From Hamadaea tsunoensis DSM 44101 (GTDB taxonomy: Bacteria > Actinomycetota > Actinomycetes > Mycobacteriales > Micromonosporaceae), in NCBI RefSeq assembly GCF_000428945.1, contig NZ_AUAX01000001.1, forward strand, positions 1 to 64,000: a stretch of DNA of 64,000 nt. The letters run 5' to 3'. A program made the translations under genes and the position numbers. The notes below the pieces were generated by a model, which saw only the letters and a list, made by a program, of their open reading frames with translations, ran no database searches and was not told the origin of the DNA. Below are positions 1-7,578 of the stretch, piece after piece (position 1 is the stretch's first letter; each line of letters begins with the position of its first letter).

Positions 1-19
1 TGGGCGAGGGATGTGTTTT

Positions 20-269
20 CACATCTCAGCCGCTGTGGATCATGTCCAAGCCGTCCAGCCAACCACTGCGGCCCAAGATGCGGGAACAATCTTCCGCCAT
101 GCGGACGCCAGGCTCGGATTTCTTGATCGATGACGGCCGAGGTGCATATCCGGCCCGATCTACATGATCGATGACGCGTCAGGTGCAGCAGAACCCGGTC
201 AACGCGCTCCATAACCGTAAACGATCATGCATTGGGTGGCCGTTTTCGCACCTCAGCCGTAAACGATCA
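20..269. repeat. Array 1 of TGATC-headed 23-24-bp units
   Basis: No gene is seen in the first 500 bases. The region holds degenerate copies of a unit whose best form begins TGATCGATGACGGCCGAGGT. Direct-orientation copies lie at 124-146 and 165-187 (41 bp apart). Inverted copies lie at about 205-227 and 247-269 (42 bp apart), with a further inverted, diverged copy at 20-42. The plus-plus-minus-minus order and spacing match array 2 near 24.4 kb. The array may continue upstream of the window. Function unknown. Confidence 0.6.
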
Positions 270-297
270 CCCCATCGGCCGCCGGACGCGCCCACAA

Positions 298-502
298 GTC
301 GGACAGTCGGGACAAAGTCCGAGCCGACACACGTCAGACGGGGTTGGGTCGGGTCGGGGGTAAACGGTGACCGGGCGACGGTGAAAGATGCGTCGCCCCA
401 CTCACCTGGCAGTGGAGGCCCCCCAGGGCCGGAGCGGTCTCCCGCGCGAGGAGCGGAAGTGAGATCGACGAACCCGGGACAAGAAATTGATCTTGAATTG
501 AT
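298..502 (-). repeat. Dispersed stop-codon repeat, copy 1
   Basis: Read on the minus strand, the element starts directly at the TAG stop of the hydrolase gene (503-505) with a CAAGATC-rich edge. It continues GTCCCGGGTTCGTCGATCTC, then a CTCCTCGCGCGGGAGACCG block, a block related to ATCCTTCACCGTCGCCCGG, and ends in a version of TTTGTCGCGACTGTCCGA. The same order of blocks recurs at 15409, 24090, 24725 and 48833. A plus-strand reading frame spans it but has no coding features. Confidence 0.75.
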
Positions 503-1288
503 CTAGTTCTTGGCCAGCCAGTCGAGGATGGCGTCGATGGGCTCCCGCCAGCGCGCGTCGAGCATCACGTCGTGCCCCATGCCGGGGAACAGCAGCGGTG
601 CTCCACCGTAGCCCCGGGCCGCCTGCTTGAGGGCGACCGACGGGACGATCTTGTCGTCGGGGCTGCCGACGACGAGGACCGGCGGGTTGCCGACGGGCGT
701 CTCGGGCGTGCGGCCGCGCAGCAGCTGCCACTGCGCGCGGGAGCTAGCGCGGCCGGTCTTGCGTGCGTAGGCGCGGGCGGTGGCGCTGGGCAGCTCGCGG
801 CTGAACAGCTGGGAGGCGGGCAGGCGCAGGCCGCCGCCGAAGGCCGCCGGCAGGACCAGGCCCGGGTTGCGCAGGGCCGCACCCCAGCCGCCGAGCACCG
901 GCGACACGAGCACCGCGGCCCGCGCGGGGTAACGCGCCATCGCGTGCGCGACCACGAGGGCACCGGCGCCGTGGCCCACCAGCACCGCGCGCCGCGGCAG
1001 GCCGATCGCAGCCTGGACGACATCGTGGGCGTACGCGCGCAGCGTCGCCTTCTTCGCACGGGCCGAGCCGCCCTGGCCGCGGAGGCTGAGCGCGTGGGCC
1101 GGGAATCCGCGCGACGCGGTGTGCTCCAGCCAGTGCTCGGCGTACGCCCAGGCGCCGTGCCCGAATCCGGGGACGAACAGCACCGGCGGCCGGCCCTCGT
1201 CCACCTCGGGAGTGGCGCTGAGCAGCTCACGGCGCACCGGTTCGACGGGGTGGGCCCATTCGTCGAGGCGTACCACCTTGACGCTCAT
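503..1288 (-). CDS. Alpha/beta-hydrolase fold protein lacking the nucleophile serine
   Basis: 261 aa. The fold signature is clear: the oxyanion-hole segment VPGFGHGAW at residues 39-47, a nucleophile-elbow region at 105-109, an acid in GSPDD (Asp211) and a base in MGHD (His239). The elbow reads Gly-His-Gly-Ala-Gly, so the position normally held by Ser, Cys or Asp is Gly107. By family knowledge this should abolish classical esterase or lipase chemistry; the protein may be a binding or accessory protein, or use another mechanism. Its ATG overlaps the TGA of the upstream flavin monooxygenase by 4 bases (ATGA), so the two are translationally coupled and probably act together. The gene ends exactly at a dispersed repeat. 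Confidence 0.85.
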   Translation of the reverse strand: MSVKVVRLDEWAHPVEPVRRELLSATPEVDEGRPPVLFVPGFGHGAWAYAEHWLEHTASRGFPAHALSLRGQGGSARAKKATLRAYAHDVVQAAIGLPRRAVLVGHGAGALVVAHAMARYPARAAVLVSPVLGGWGAALRNPGLVLPAAFGGGLRLPASQLFSRELPSATARAYARKTGRASSRAQWQLLRGRTPETPVGNPPVLVVGSPDDKIVPSVALKQAARGYGGAPLLFPGMGHDVMLDARWREPIDAILDWLAKN

Positions 1289-2685
1289 CGGGCTCCCTCC
1301 AGGGTGTCGATCGCCTTCTGCAGTTCGCGCAGGTACGTGACGTGGCTGACCTCGAACCAGTGCCGGGTCGAATCGGTGGTGGCACCGTCGTGCCAGGACC
1401 AGTTCGCCTCGGCCTCGATCCGGCGGCCGAACGCGGCGGCCCGCTGCGGGGCGACCTCGCGCGCCCTCAGGTAGAGCGCGAACGCGACGGCCTGCCAGTG
1501 GGCCATCGGGAACACGCCCGCGTCGGGCTGGACGAGGCCCGCGACCGCGAGGGTCGGGAACCGCCGCGGGAAGGTGTGCAGGTAGAGCCGCGGGCGCCCC
1601 TGCCCGTCGATGCCGAGCAGTTCGGGCTCCAGGAACTCGAAGCGCGGCACGTACCCGGTCGCGAGCACGACCAGGTCCGGCTCGACCGTCTCGCCGTTCT
1701 TCAGCTCGACGGAGTTGCGCTGGAACCGCACGATCTCCGGCACCGGCGCGATGCCGCCATGGCCGACGTAGTAGAGCAGCTGACTGTTGACCACCGGATG
1801 GCTCTGGAACAGCTTGTGATCGGGCTTCGGCAGCCCGAACCGGGTCGTGTCGCCGACCGTGACCCCGAGCGTCCGCTGCGCGAACCACTGCCGCACCCGG
1901 AACGGTACGCGCAGCGCCAGCATCTGGTCGTTGACCTGGTCAGCCGGCCGCCCGAGCAGGTACTTCGGCGTGTACCAGTAACCGCGGCGGGTCGAGTGCC
2001 AGCACCGGGTCGCCTGCTGGGCCGCCTCGACCGCGATGTCGCAGCCGGTGTTGCCGCCCCCGACGACCAGGACGCGCCGCCCCCGCAACTGCGCCGCGTC
2101 CTTGTACGCGCCGGCGTGGATCACCTCGCCGCGGAAGTCCTCCAGCCCCTCGTAGGCCGGCATCTTCGGCGACCAGTTGTGGCCGTTGGCGACCATGACA
2201 CCCGCGTACCGGTGGATGCGCTCGGCGCCGCCGTACTTGCTGGTGCTCCGCGTGGTGACGTCCCACGTGCCGCCGTCGGCCGGCTCGACCTTCACGACCT
2301 CGGTGCCGAACCAGATGTGCGGCTTGAGATCGAAGTGGTCGGCGTAATGATCCAGATAGGACAGGACGCGGGAGTGGTGCGGATAGTCCGGCCAGTCGTC
2401 CGGCATCGGGAAGTCCGGGAACTGCGTCAGCGGCTTCGACGAGATCAGATGCGTACTCGCGTAGACCGGGCTGCGATCATGCCGCCAGTTCCAGCCCCCG
2501 CCGACGCTCGTCTCCCGCTCGTAGCAGTCGACGCCGAAGCCGGCCTCCTTGAGATTCTTGACCGCCGTCAGACCGCTCGGTCCGGCGCCGATGACGCACA
2601 CGGTGGCACCCCGGTCGTAGACGGGCCAGCCGTCCCGCCAGAGGGTGGTGCCGGTTCCGGTGGACTCAGACGGGTCATAACTCAC
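1285..2685 (-). CDS. Flavin-containing monooxygenase (FMO family)
   Basis: 466 aa. Class B flavoprotein monooxygenase using FAD and NADPH to insert oxygen into a substrate (N-, S- or Baeyer-Villiger-type). Visible motifs: FAD-binding GAGPSGL near residue 33, the FMO signature FRGEVIHAGAY (FxGxxxHxxxY, closer to N-oxygenating FMOs than to Baeyer-Villiger enzymes, which usually have W), NADPH-binding VVGGGNTG, and ATGY near the C-terminus. The GTG at 2685 is preferred because GGGAG lies 8 bases upstream; an in-frame ATG at 2727 has no ribosome site. Coupled to the following hydrolase by a 4-base overlap. Substrate unknown. Confidence 0.88.
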   Translation of the reverse strand: MSYDPSESTGTGTTLWRDGWPVYDRGATVCVIGAGPSGLTAVKNLKEAGFGVDCYERETSVGGGWNWRHDRSPVYASTHLISSKPLTQFPDFPMPDDWPDYPHHSRVLSYLDHYADHFDLKPHIWFGTEVVKVEPADGGTWDVTTRSTSKYGGAERIHRYAGVMVANGHNWSPKMPAYEGLEDFRGEVIHAGAYKDAAQLRGRRVLVVGGGNTGCDIAVEAAQQATRCWHSTRRGYWYTPKYLLGRPADQVNDQMLALRVPFRVRQWFAQRTLGVTVGDTTRFGLPKPDHKLFQSHPVVNSQLLYYVGHGGIAPVPEIVRFQRNSVELKNGETVEPDLVVLATGYVPRFEFLEPELLGIDGQGRPRLYLHTFPRRFPTLAVAGLVQPDAGVFPMAHWQAVAFALYLRAREVAPQRAAAFGRRIEAEANWSWHDGATTDSTRHWFEVSHVTYLRELQKAIDTLEGAR

Positions 2686-2771
2686 CGAGGGCACTCCCTG
2701 AGGGTGGATTTGCCGGACGCGAGGCATTTTCGCGGGTGGGACGATTCATTGTCCAGTCCTGGGGGTGATTT

Positions 2772-2828
2772 TGTTCAAGATCCACTTCAAGATCTTTTTG
2801 TCCCGGGTTCGCCGATCTCACCTCCGCG
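2772..2828 (+). repeat. Dispersed repeat, truncated copy 2
   Basis: Only the proximal end is present: TTCAAGATCTTTTTGTCCCG followed by GGTTCGCCGATCTCACCTCCG, matching the other copies. The rest is replaced by a heptamer tandem repeat and a palindrome. This copy does not follow a stop codon on its own strand; both flanking genes are on the minus strand. Confidence 0.7.
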
Positions 2829-2872
2829 CCCCGCGCCCCGCGCCCCGCGCCCCGCGCCCCGCGCCCCGCGCC
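2824..2872. repeat. Tandem heptamer, seven copies of CCGCGCC
   Basis: Seven uninterrupted CCGCGCC units. It replaces the CTCCTCGCGCGGGAGACC block of complete repeat copies, so it looks like slippage expansion of that GC-rich block. A variable-number locus is likely. Confidence 0.9.
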
Positions 2873-2945
2873 GACGATCTTGCGCGAATGTCTCAGATTC
2901 TGCGGCAAACACCCGAAATGCCCGAACATTCGCGCAAGATCGTCG
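2872..2945. repeat. Palindrome with perfect 20-bp arms, copy 1
   Basis: Left arm 2872-2891 (CGACGATCTTGCGCGAATGT) pairs perfectly with 2926-2945 around a 34-base loop. The same arm sequence recurs at 15598-15675 beside another dispersed repeat, with a different loop. It lies just downstream of the minus-strand gene at 2980 and could act as its terminator, but there is no T-tract. Confidence 0.85.
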
Positions 2946-2979
2946 AAAGTGGCGGCGCGGTCGGCAGGGAGCGAGGGTG

Positions 2980-4464
2980 TCAGGGGCGGGCGGCGCCCCA
3001 CCCGAGCAGTGCGGCCAGCCCGAGGGCGCTGCGCGGCGCGTACGCGGCCCGCCACAATCCCCCGTGCGCGGCGTTGAACGCTTCCTCCTGCCACACGTGC
3101 GCCTGCGGCTTCAGCGGCCGGTGCAGATCGTGCACGAGGAGTCCCGCCATCAACGTGTTCGCCGTGGCCGGTTCGAACACCTCGACGCCGAAGATGTGCG
3201 CCCCCGCGTACGCGGCTGCCAGGGCCCGGTTCTTCAGCACCGACCGGGTACGCGTCGGCGGCGCCACCGTGAAGCTCACCGGTGTGCCCGCGGACCGGGC
3301 GACGGCCGCCCGCCACCGCTGTAGCCGCTTGGCCAGGGCGTAGTTGGGCCCTTGCTGCGTCACGATGCTGTCGCACACGCCGGGTTCGGCGGCGCCGGAC
3401 GGATCGCGCAGGCGCTCCCCCACGGGCGCGTAGTTGCGCCGCAGCAGCCGGCCCGCCGACACGATCCGCAGCGGCGAGCGGAGCAGCCGGAGCGCCGACG
3501 CCTCCCCGTACGCCCGTTCGGCCTGGGCCACCGCGTCGGGCGGTACGGCGAACACGTCGGTCGGCGTGGCCAGGAACGCCAGCGACAGGTCGGAACGAAG
3601 CGAGCGGAGCCGTTCGGTGAGCGCGTCGACGGCCACGCTGACGCGGACGTTGGTGGCGCCGTCGGCGTACACGTAGTTGCCCAGGGTCAGGTCGGTGAAC
3701 TGTTCCAGCCACGCGGCCACCGCCGGGAGGTCGTGCAGCAGGTCGGCACCGGCCACGGCCGGATCCGCCTCGGTCGTGCCCGCCGGGACCGGCAGGTGCA
3801 GGCGGCCGGCGTACCGCTCGGCGAGGTCGAGCAGGCGCGTCCAGACCGCCGGACGGGGCAGGTCCACGGCCGCGACGTCGCAGCCCCAGCGCAGCAGCGA
3901 GTGCACCGGGCCCATCTCCGCGCCAGCGCCGAGCACCGCGATCGTCCGGCCGGGCAGGGCCAGCCAGTCCGGATTGGCCATGACGGTGCTGATCGACTCC
4001 GCGCAGGACGGCTCGATCACCCCCGCCTCCACCCAGCGTTCCAGCTGGGCGAGCAGCTGCCCGCCGGCCAGCCGCTGGCCCCGGTAGGGCAGCGTGAACT
4101 CGCGCTCCGCCTCGCCCCGGCCGGCGTACGTCGCCGTCGCCAGGGGCTTCGCGGGCGCGCCGTCGAAGAGCTCCCGCAGGCCGATCTCCCCGCGGTCCGC
4201 GGTGATCACCCGCATCCGGTCGTGCAGCGCCGCGAGGCCGTCCGCCGCGCTGGTCCGGGCCGCGTCGCCAGAGCTGAGGCCCGCTTCGAGCAGTCTCTTG
4301 AAATGCCCGGCGTACGCGGTGCGCCACGCCGTCTCCCGTTCGACCGCACCGGCACCCACCGGGTCGACGGCCCGCAGCGCGGACGCCACGACCGACCGGC
4401 CGAGGGCCGAGGTGCTGCGGCGCTCGCCGCCCGCGTCGGAGACCGGGAAGACGACGCCGGTCAT
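2980..4464 (-). CDS. Uncharacterised 494-aa protein with a dinucleotide-binding-like segment
   Basis: Not recognised. A Rossmann-type loop (VLGAGAEMGP followed by a conserved-looking CDVAAVDL strand) lies near residues 180-205, which suggests nucleotide or SAM binding. The remainder is rich in Leu, Arg and Ala with no signal peptide or obvious membrane segment; the segment containing FTLPYRGQRLAGGQLLAQLE and the C-terminal APRSALGLAALLGWG show no motif I can place. The ATG at 4464 lies 5 bases after the stop of the EEP-family gene, so the two form an operon. It could be a methyltransferase or short-chain-dehydrogenase-like enzyme; no call is made. Confidence 0.75.
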   Translation of the reverse strand: MTGVVFPVSDAGGERRSTSALGRSVVASALRAVDPVGAGAVERETAWRTAYAGHFKRLLEAGLSSGDAARTSAADGLAALHDRMRVITADRGEIGLRELFDGAPAKPLATATYAGRGEAEREFTLPYRGQRLAGGQLLAQLERWVEAGVIEPSCAESISTVMANPDWLALPGRTIAVLGAGAEMGPVHSLLRWGCDVAAVDLPRPAVWTRLLDLAERYAGRLHLPVPAGTTEADPAVAGADLLHDLPAVAAWLEQFTDLTLGNYVYADGATNVRVSVAVDALTERLRSLRSDLSLAFLATPTDVFAVPPDAVAQAERAYGEASALRLLRSPLRIVSAGRLLRRNYAPVGERLRDPSGAAEPGVCDSIVTQQGPNYALAKRLQRWRAAVARSAGTPVSFTVAPPTRTRSVLKNRALAAAYAGAHIFGVEVFEPATANTLMAGLLVHDLHRPLKPQAHVWQEEAFNAAHGGLWRAAYAPRSALGLAALLGWGAARP

Positions 4465-4469
4465 GCCGC

Positions 4470-5141
4470 TCACAGGACCAGCTCCGCGACGAGCGGGTAG
4501 TGGTCGCTGGCGCGCAGGGTCGCCGGCCCGGCCTCGACCCGGAAGGACTCGACGGTCACGCCGGGCCCGACCGCGATCGTGTCGATCCGCCGGTCGGCCC
4601 GACCGCTGGGGAACGTAAGCACATCCGCCTCCGCGCCCAGGTCGGTCAGTCCGGTGTGGACGATCTCCCAGCTGGGCGAGCCGGGATCGTCGTTCAGGTC
4701 GGCACCGAGGATCACGGGGCCGTCCAGTTCCGCGAGGGCGTCGGCCAGCCGGCGGGCCTGCGACGGGCGTTCCTCGTCGTCGGTGGACAGATGCGCCCCG
4801 GCCACGGTGAACTCCACGCCGCTCTTCTCCAGCCGGGCGAACGCGGCCCCGCGCATGTGCCGCCCGGGCTTCAACGGGAACTTGACGTCCCACGCCTCGC
4901 GGACGCGTACGCCGAGGCTGGTCATGACCACGTTGCCCAGCGAGGGCAGGCCGCCGCCGGCGTACACCAGGTCGAAGGAGCGGGCCAGGGCCGCGCACTT
5001 GGTACGCCACCGCAACCGCCGCGGGCCTTCCTGGACGACGAGGACGTCCGGAGCGAGGTCCTGGACGACCCGGGCGAGTGCCGTGAGGTCGTCCCGCGAC
5101 GAATGGATGTTGTACGCGACCACGCGCAGCCGTACGCCCAT
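4470..5141 (-). CDS. Endonuclease/exonuclease/phosphatase (EEP) family protein
   Basis: 223 aa. Metal-dependent phosphoesterase fold shared by exonuclease III, DNase I and phospholipid phosphatases. Motifs in order: VVAYNIHSS (Asn ligand), VVQEG (Glu ligand), a GAHLST motif, GADLNDDPGS (Asp-x-Asn pair), RIDTI and the C-terminal ASDHYPLVAEL with catalytic Asp-His. No signal peptide, so cytoplasmic. The start fits a leaderless promoter: TAGGCT ends 7 bases before the ATG. Substrate cannot be inferred. Confidence 0.88.
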   Translation of the reverse strand: MGVRLRVVAYNIHSSRDDLTALARVVQDLAPDVLVVQEGPRRLRWRTKCAALARSFDLVYAGGGLPSLGNVVMTSLGVRVREAWDVKFPLKPGRHMRGAAFARLEKSGVEFTVAGAHLSTDDEERPSQARRLADALAELDGPVILGADLNDDPGSPSWEIVHTGLTDLGAEADVLTFPSGRADRRIDTIAVGPGVTVESFRVEAGPATLRASDHYPLVAELVL

Positions 5142-5148
5142 AGGGCGC

Positions 5149-5154
5149 AGCCTA
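5149..5154 (-). promoter_or_regulatory. Predicted leaderless -10 (TAGGCT) for the EEP gene
   Basis: The hexamer ends 7 bases upstream of the ATG at 5141, placing transcription start at the start codon; no ribosome site is present. Confidence 0.5.
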
Positions 5155-5175
5155 GATCAGTTCGGCCCGATCAGT

Positions 5176-6120
5176 TCAGCGGCGGGCGAGGTCGGCGGCG
5201 CCGACGATGCCGGCCTCGTTGCCCATCCGGGCCGGGCGGAGCTCGGCGTAGGGCGAGTTGCGGCGCTGCGCGAGCTGCTCCTGATAGGACTTCAGGGCCG
5301 GGCGCATGAGCAGGTCGCCGGCGTCGATCACGCCGCCGCCGACCACGATCACCTGCGGGTCGAGCAGCTGGACCATGTCGGCCATGGCCACGCCGAGCCA
5401 GGTGCCGACCTGGTCGAACGCGTCGACCGCGACGCCGTCACCGGCCTGGGCGGCCTCGGTGACCATGGGACCGGTGATCGCGCCCGCGTTGCCGCCGGCC
5501 TTCTCCAGCAGCAGGCCGGCGGTTGCCGGGTCGTCCTTGGCGCCCGACTGGGCGAACCGGACCAGGGCGCTGCCGCTCGCGTACTGCTCGATGCAGCCGT
5601 GCCGGCCGCAGCCGCAGACGTGCCCGCCGGGCACGACGTTGACGTGGCCGAGTTCCGCGGCGATGCCGTGCGCGCCGCGCAGCAGCTGCCCGCCGAGGAT
5701 GATGCCGCCGCCGATGCCGGTGCCGACGGTGAACAGCACCATCGAGTCGGTGGCGTCCTCGGCCGCGCCGTAGCGGAACTCCGCCCAGGCGGCCACGTTG
5801 GCGTCGTTCTCGACGACGACCGGCAGGCCGGTCCCGCGGCTCACGCCGTCCTTGAGGGGCTCGTTGCGCCAGGCCAGGTTCGGGGCGAAGAGCACGGTCG
5901 ACCGGTCGGCGTCGATCCAGCCGGCGGCGCCGATGCCGACCGCCTCGATCTCGTGGCCGGCGGCCAGCTCCTTGACGACCTCGATGATCACGTCGCGGGT
6001 CTTGGCCACGTCGTCGGCGGGCGTGGGCAACCGGTGCGTCGCCAGCACCTTGCCGCTGTCGTCCACGACACCGCCCAGCACCTTCGTGCCGCCGATGTCC
6101 ACGCCGATGGTGAGTCCCAC
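5176..6120 (-). CDS. glk: ROK-family glucokinase
   Basis: 314 aa. Phosphorylates glucose with ATP (or polyphosphate in some actinobacteria), the entry step of glycolysis and a player in carbon repression in Streptomyces. N-terminal phosphate loop GVDIGGTKVLGG, catalytic region ENDANVAAWAE, sugar-binding GTGIGGGII, AELGHVNV, and the ROK zinc motif CGCGRHGCIEQYASG around residues 168-182 are all present. Length is typical. The GTG start at 6120 follows AAGGGG. It stands alone, with 278 bases upstream that presumably hold its promoter. Confidence 0.93.
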   Translation of the reverse strand: MGLTIGVDIGGTKVLGGVVDDSGKVLATHRLPTPADDVAKTRDVIIEVVKELAAGHEIEAVGIGAAGWIDADRSTVLFAPNLAWRNEPLKDGVSRGTGLPVVVENDANVAAWAEFRYGAAEDATDSMVLFTVGTGIGGGIILGGQLLRGAHGIAAELGHVNVVPGGHVCGCGRHGCIEQYASGSALVRFAQSGAKDDPATAGLLLEKAGGNAGAITGPMVTEAAQAGDGVAVDAFDQVGTWLGVAMADMVQLLDPQVIVVGGGVIDAGDLLMRPALKSYQEQLAQRRNSPYAELRPARMGNEAGIVGAADLARR

Positions 6121-6398
6121 GCCAGGCCCCTTACCCCAAGTTTGTTTCGGGGTTCACACTATCCGGTGACATCGGGGGACGCCTTCGGCCTGCCCTATTT
6201 GATCACCCTCGTTGCCAAAGCTTGCCTGACCAGTGACGTTTCCGCAATCGACCGATCAGTGGAATTGATCATCGTTGTGAAATGCGCCCGCGTCCGGGCG
6301 TGTCCGGCCTGTCCGGCGGCGTTGTTCACGTTCACGTCACCGGGCGATGAGCGTCGTTCACACTCACGGGAACGTGAATCAACCACATGCTGGGACGG

Positions 6399-6989
6399 TC
6401 ACTCGCCGGGATCGTCCTCGGCCGGCGGCACGGGCTTCTCCGCGGGCGCAGCCTTCGGGGGCTCGGCCTTCGGGGGCGCAGCCTTCGGGGGCTCGGCCTT
6501 CGGAGGCTCGGGCTTCGGGGCGACCGCCTTCTTCGCGACGGCCTTCTTCGCCACGACCTTCTTGACGACCGGTTTGGCCGGCGCCGCCGGGTCCTGCGCC
6601 GGCGCGGGTCCCGCCTTCGGCACGGTGGCGGCCTTCGGGGCCGGGCGCGGCCCGTCGCCGGCCGCGTCCTCCTCGACGTCCGCGTCGTCGCCGGTGGTGG
6701 CCGAGCGCCACGGGTCGGCGGCCGGCGTACCGGTGGAGGCCAGGTTGCGCAGCAGGCTCGCCACCCCCACCGCGAGGTCGCCGGCACCGGTCGCCAGGCG
6801 CTCGACGAAGTGCGGATCGGGGTCGCGGACCGCCTCGATCAGCTTGCAGAACGGGCAGACGCAGCACGCCGCGCTGCCCGTCGCCAACTCCGGGTGGGAG
6901 CTGGCGGCCAGCGAGGCGAACGCCAGAGCGGCCGCCACCAGGCGCTCCGCCTCCTGACGGGCGTTACCGGGCTCGGTGAACACGCTCAC
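6399..6989 (-). CDS. DUF5304-like protein with Lys/Pro/Ala-rich tail
   Basis: 196 aa. The N-terminal half has a Cys cluster (CCVCPFCK) followed by LIEAVRDPDPHFVERL, a pattern I associate with actinobacterial DUF5304 proteins; the C-terminal 80 residues are low-complexity with repeated PKAEPPKAAPP and VVAKKAVAKK segments, similar to histone-like tails. The GTG start overlaps the TGA of the upstream SRPBCC gene (GTGA), so the pair is co-translated. Function unknown; the family name is from memory. Confidence 0.78.
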   Translation of the reverse strand: MSVFTEPGNARQEAERLVAAALAFASLAASSHPELATGSAACCVCPFCKLIEAVRDPDPHFVERLATGAGDLAVGVASLLRNLASTGTPAADPWRSATTGDDADVEEDAAGDGPRPAPKAATVPKAGPAPAQDPAAPAKPVVKKVVAKKAVAKKAVAPKPEPPKAEPPKAAPPKAEPPKAAPAEKPVPPAEDDPGE

Positions 6990-7432
6990 CCCCGCGTCTC
7001 GACGCGCTTCTTCAGCCCGCCCAGCGCCGCGTCCATGATCGCCTTCTCGGCCTTCCGCTTGAACATGCCGAGCACCGGCATGGTCAGGTCGACCTCGAGC
7101 GTGTAGGTGACGGTGGTCGTCCCGTCCTCGTTGTCGACCAGGTCGTAGGACCCGTTCTGCACCTTCTGCATCCGGGACGCCTCGACGAGGTGCCATTCGA
7201 TCCGGGTGATGTCGTCGGCGTACTCGTAGAGGACGGTGTACTCGTCGGAGACGACTCCCGCGTCGAGGTTGAACCGGACCTGGGCGGCGTAGCCGTCCTC
7301 GTACTCGGAAAGCACCTCGGTGCTCCGCATCGCCGGGATCCACTCCGGGTACGCCGCGAAGTCGCAGATGATCTCCGCGATCTGGGCGGGTGTGGCGTCG
7401 ATCACGATCGACTGCATGGAAGAGTCGGCCAT
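6986..7432 (-). CDS. SRPBCC (START-like) family protein
   Basis: 148 aa. Polyketide-cyclase/lipid-transport fold: begins with MQSIVIDATPAQIAEIICDF, then YPEWIPAMRSTEVL, and ends with the long amphipathic helix KRKAEKAIMDAALGGLKKRV. Such proteins bind hydrophobic ligands in a deep cavity. In Mycobacterium a similar protein (Rv2185c) also lies beside fadD15, as here. TAGCCT ends 6 bases before the ATG and no ribosome site is seen, so the mRNA is probably leaderless. First gene of a two-gene unit. Confidence 0.88.
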   Translation of the reverse strand: MADSSMQSIVIDATPAQIAEIICDFAAYPEWIPAMRSTEVLSEYEDGYAAQVRFNLDAGVVSDEYTVLYEYADDITRIEWHLVEASRMQKVQNGSYDLVDNEDGTTTVTYTLEVDLTMPVLGMFKRKAEKAIMDAALGGLKKRVETRG

Positions 7433-7438
7433 GCACTG

Positions 7439-7444
7439 AGGCTA
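7439..7444 (-). promoter_or_regulatory. Predicted leaderless -10 (TAGCCT) for the SRPBCC gene
   Basis: Ends 6 bases before the ATG at 7432; no Shine-Dalgarno between. Confidence 0.5.
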
Positions 7445-7578
7445 CCCAAGGCGACCGACACCGGTGCGCCCGCCACGGCATGTGACGCATGCCGCCGCGC
7501 CCGTTCCGGTGCCGAGCAGGTAGCTTTCGAAGGACACCAGGGCGGCGCGCCGAGGCGCCGGCGGCAGGGAGGCGTACC

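Noticed and set aside
171-506. 111-codon plus-strand frame
   Set aside because: It runs through array 1 and dispersed repeat copy 1, has no ribosome site and its peptide is arginine/proline-rich translation of repeat DNA.
1342-3324. Very long plus-strand frame opposite the FMO and its neighbour
   Set aside because: High-GC antisense shadow; the FMO on the other strand has complete catalytic motifs and the frame crosses the repeat region.
6195-6386. 63-codon minus-strand frame upstream of glk
   Set aside because: No ribosome site or leaderless -10, no recognisable motif; more likely promoter region. The 278-base gap holds GTTCAC/GTGAAC words that may be regulatory but no clear operator.
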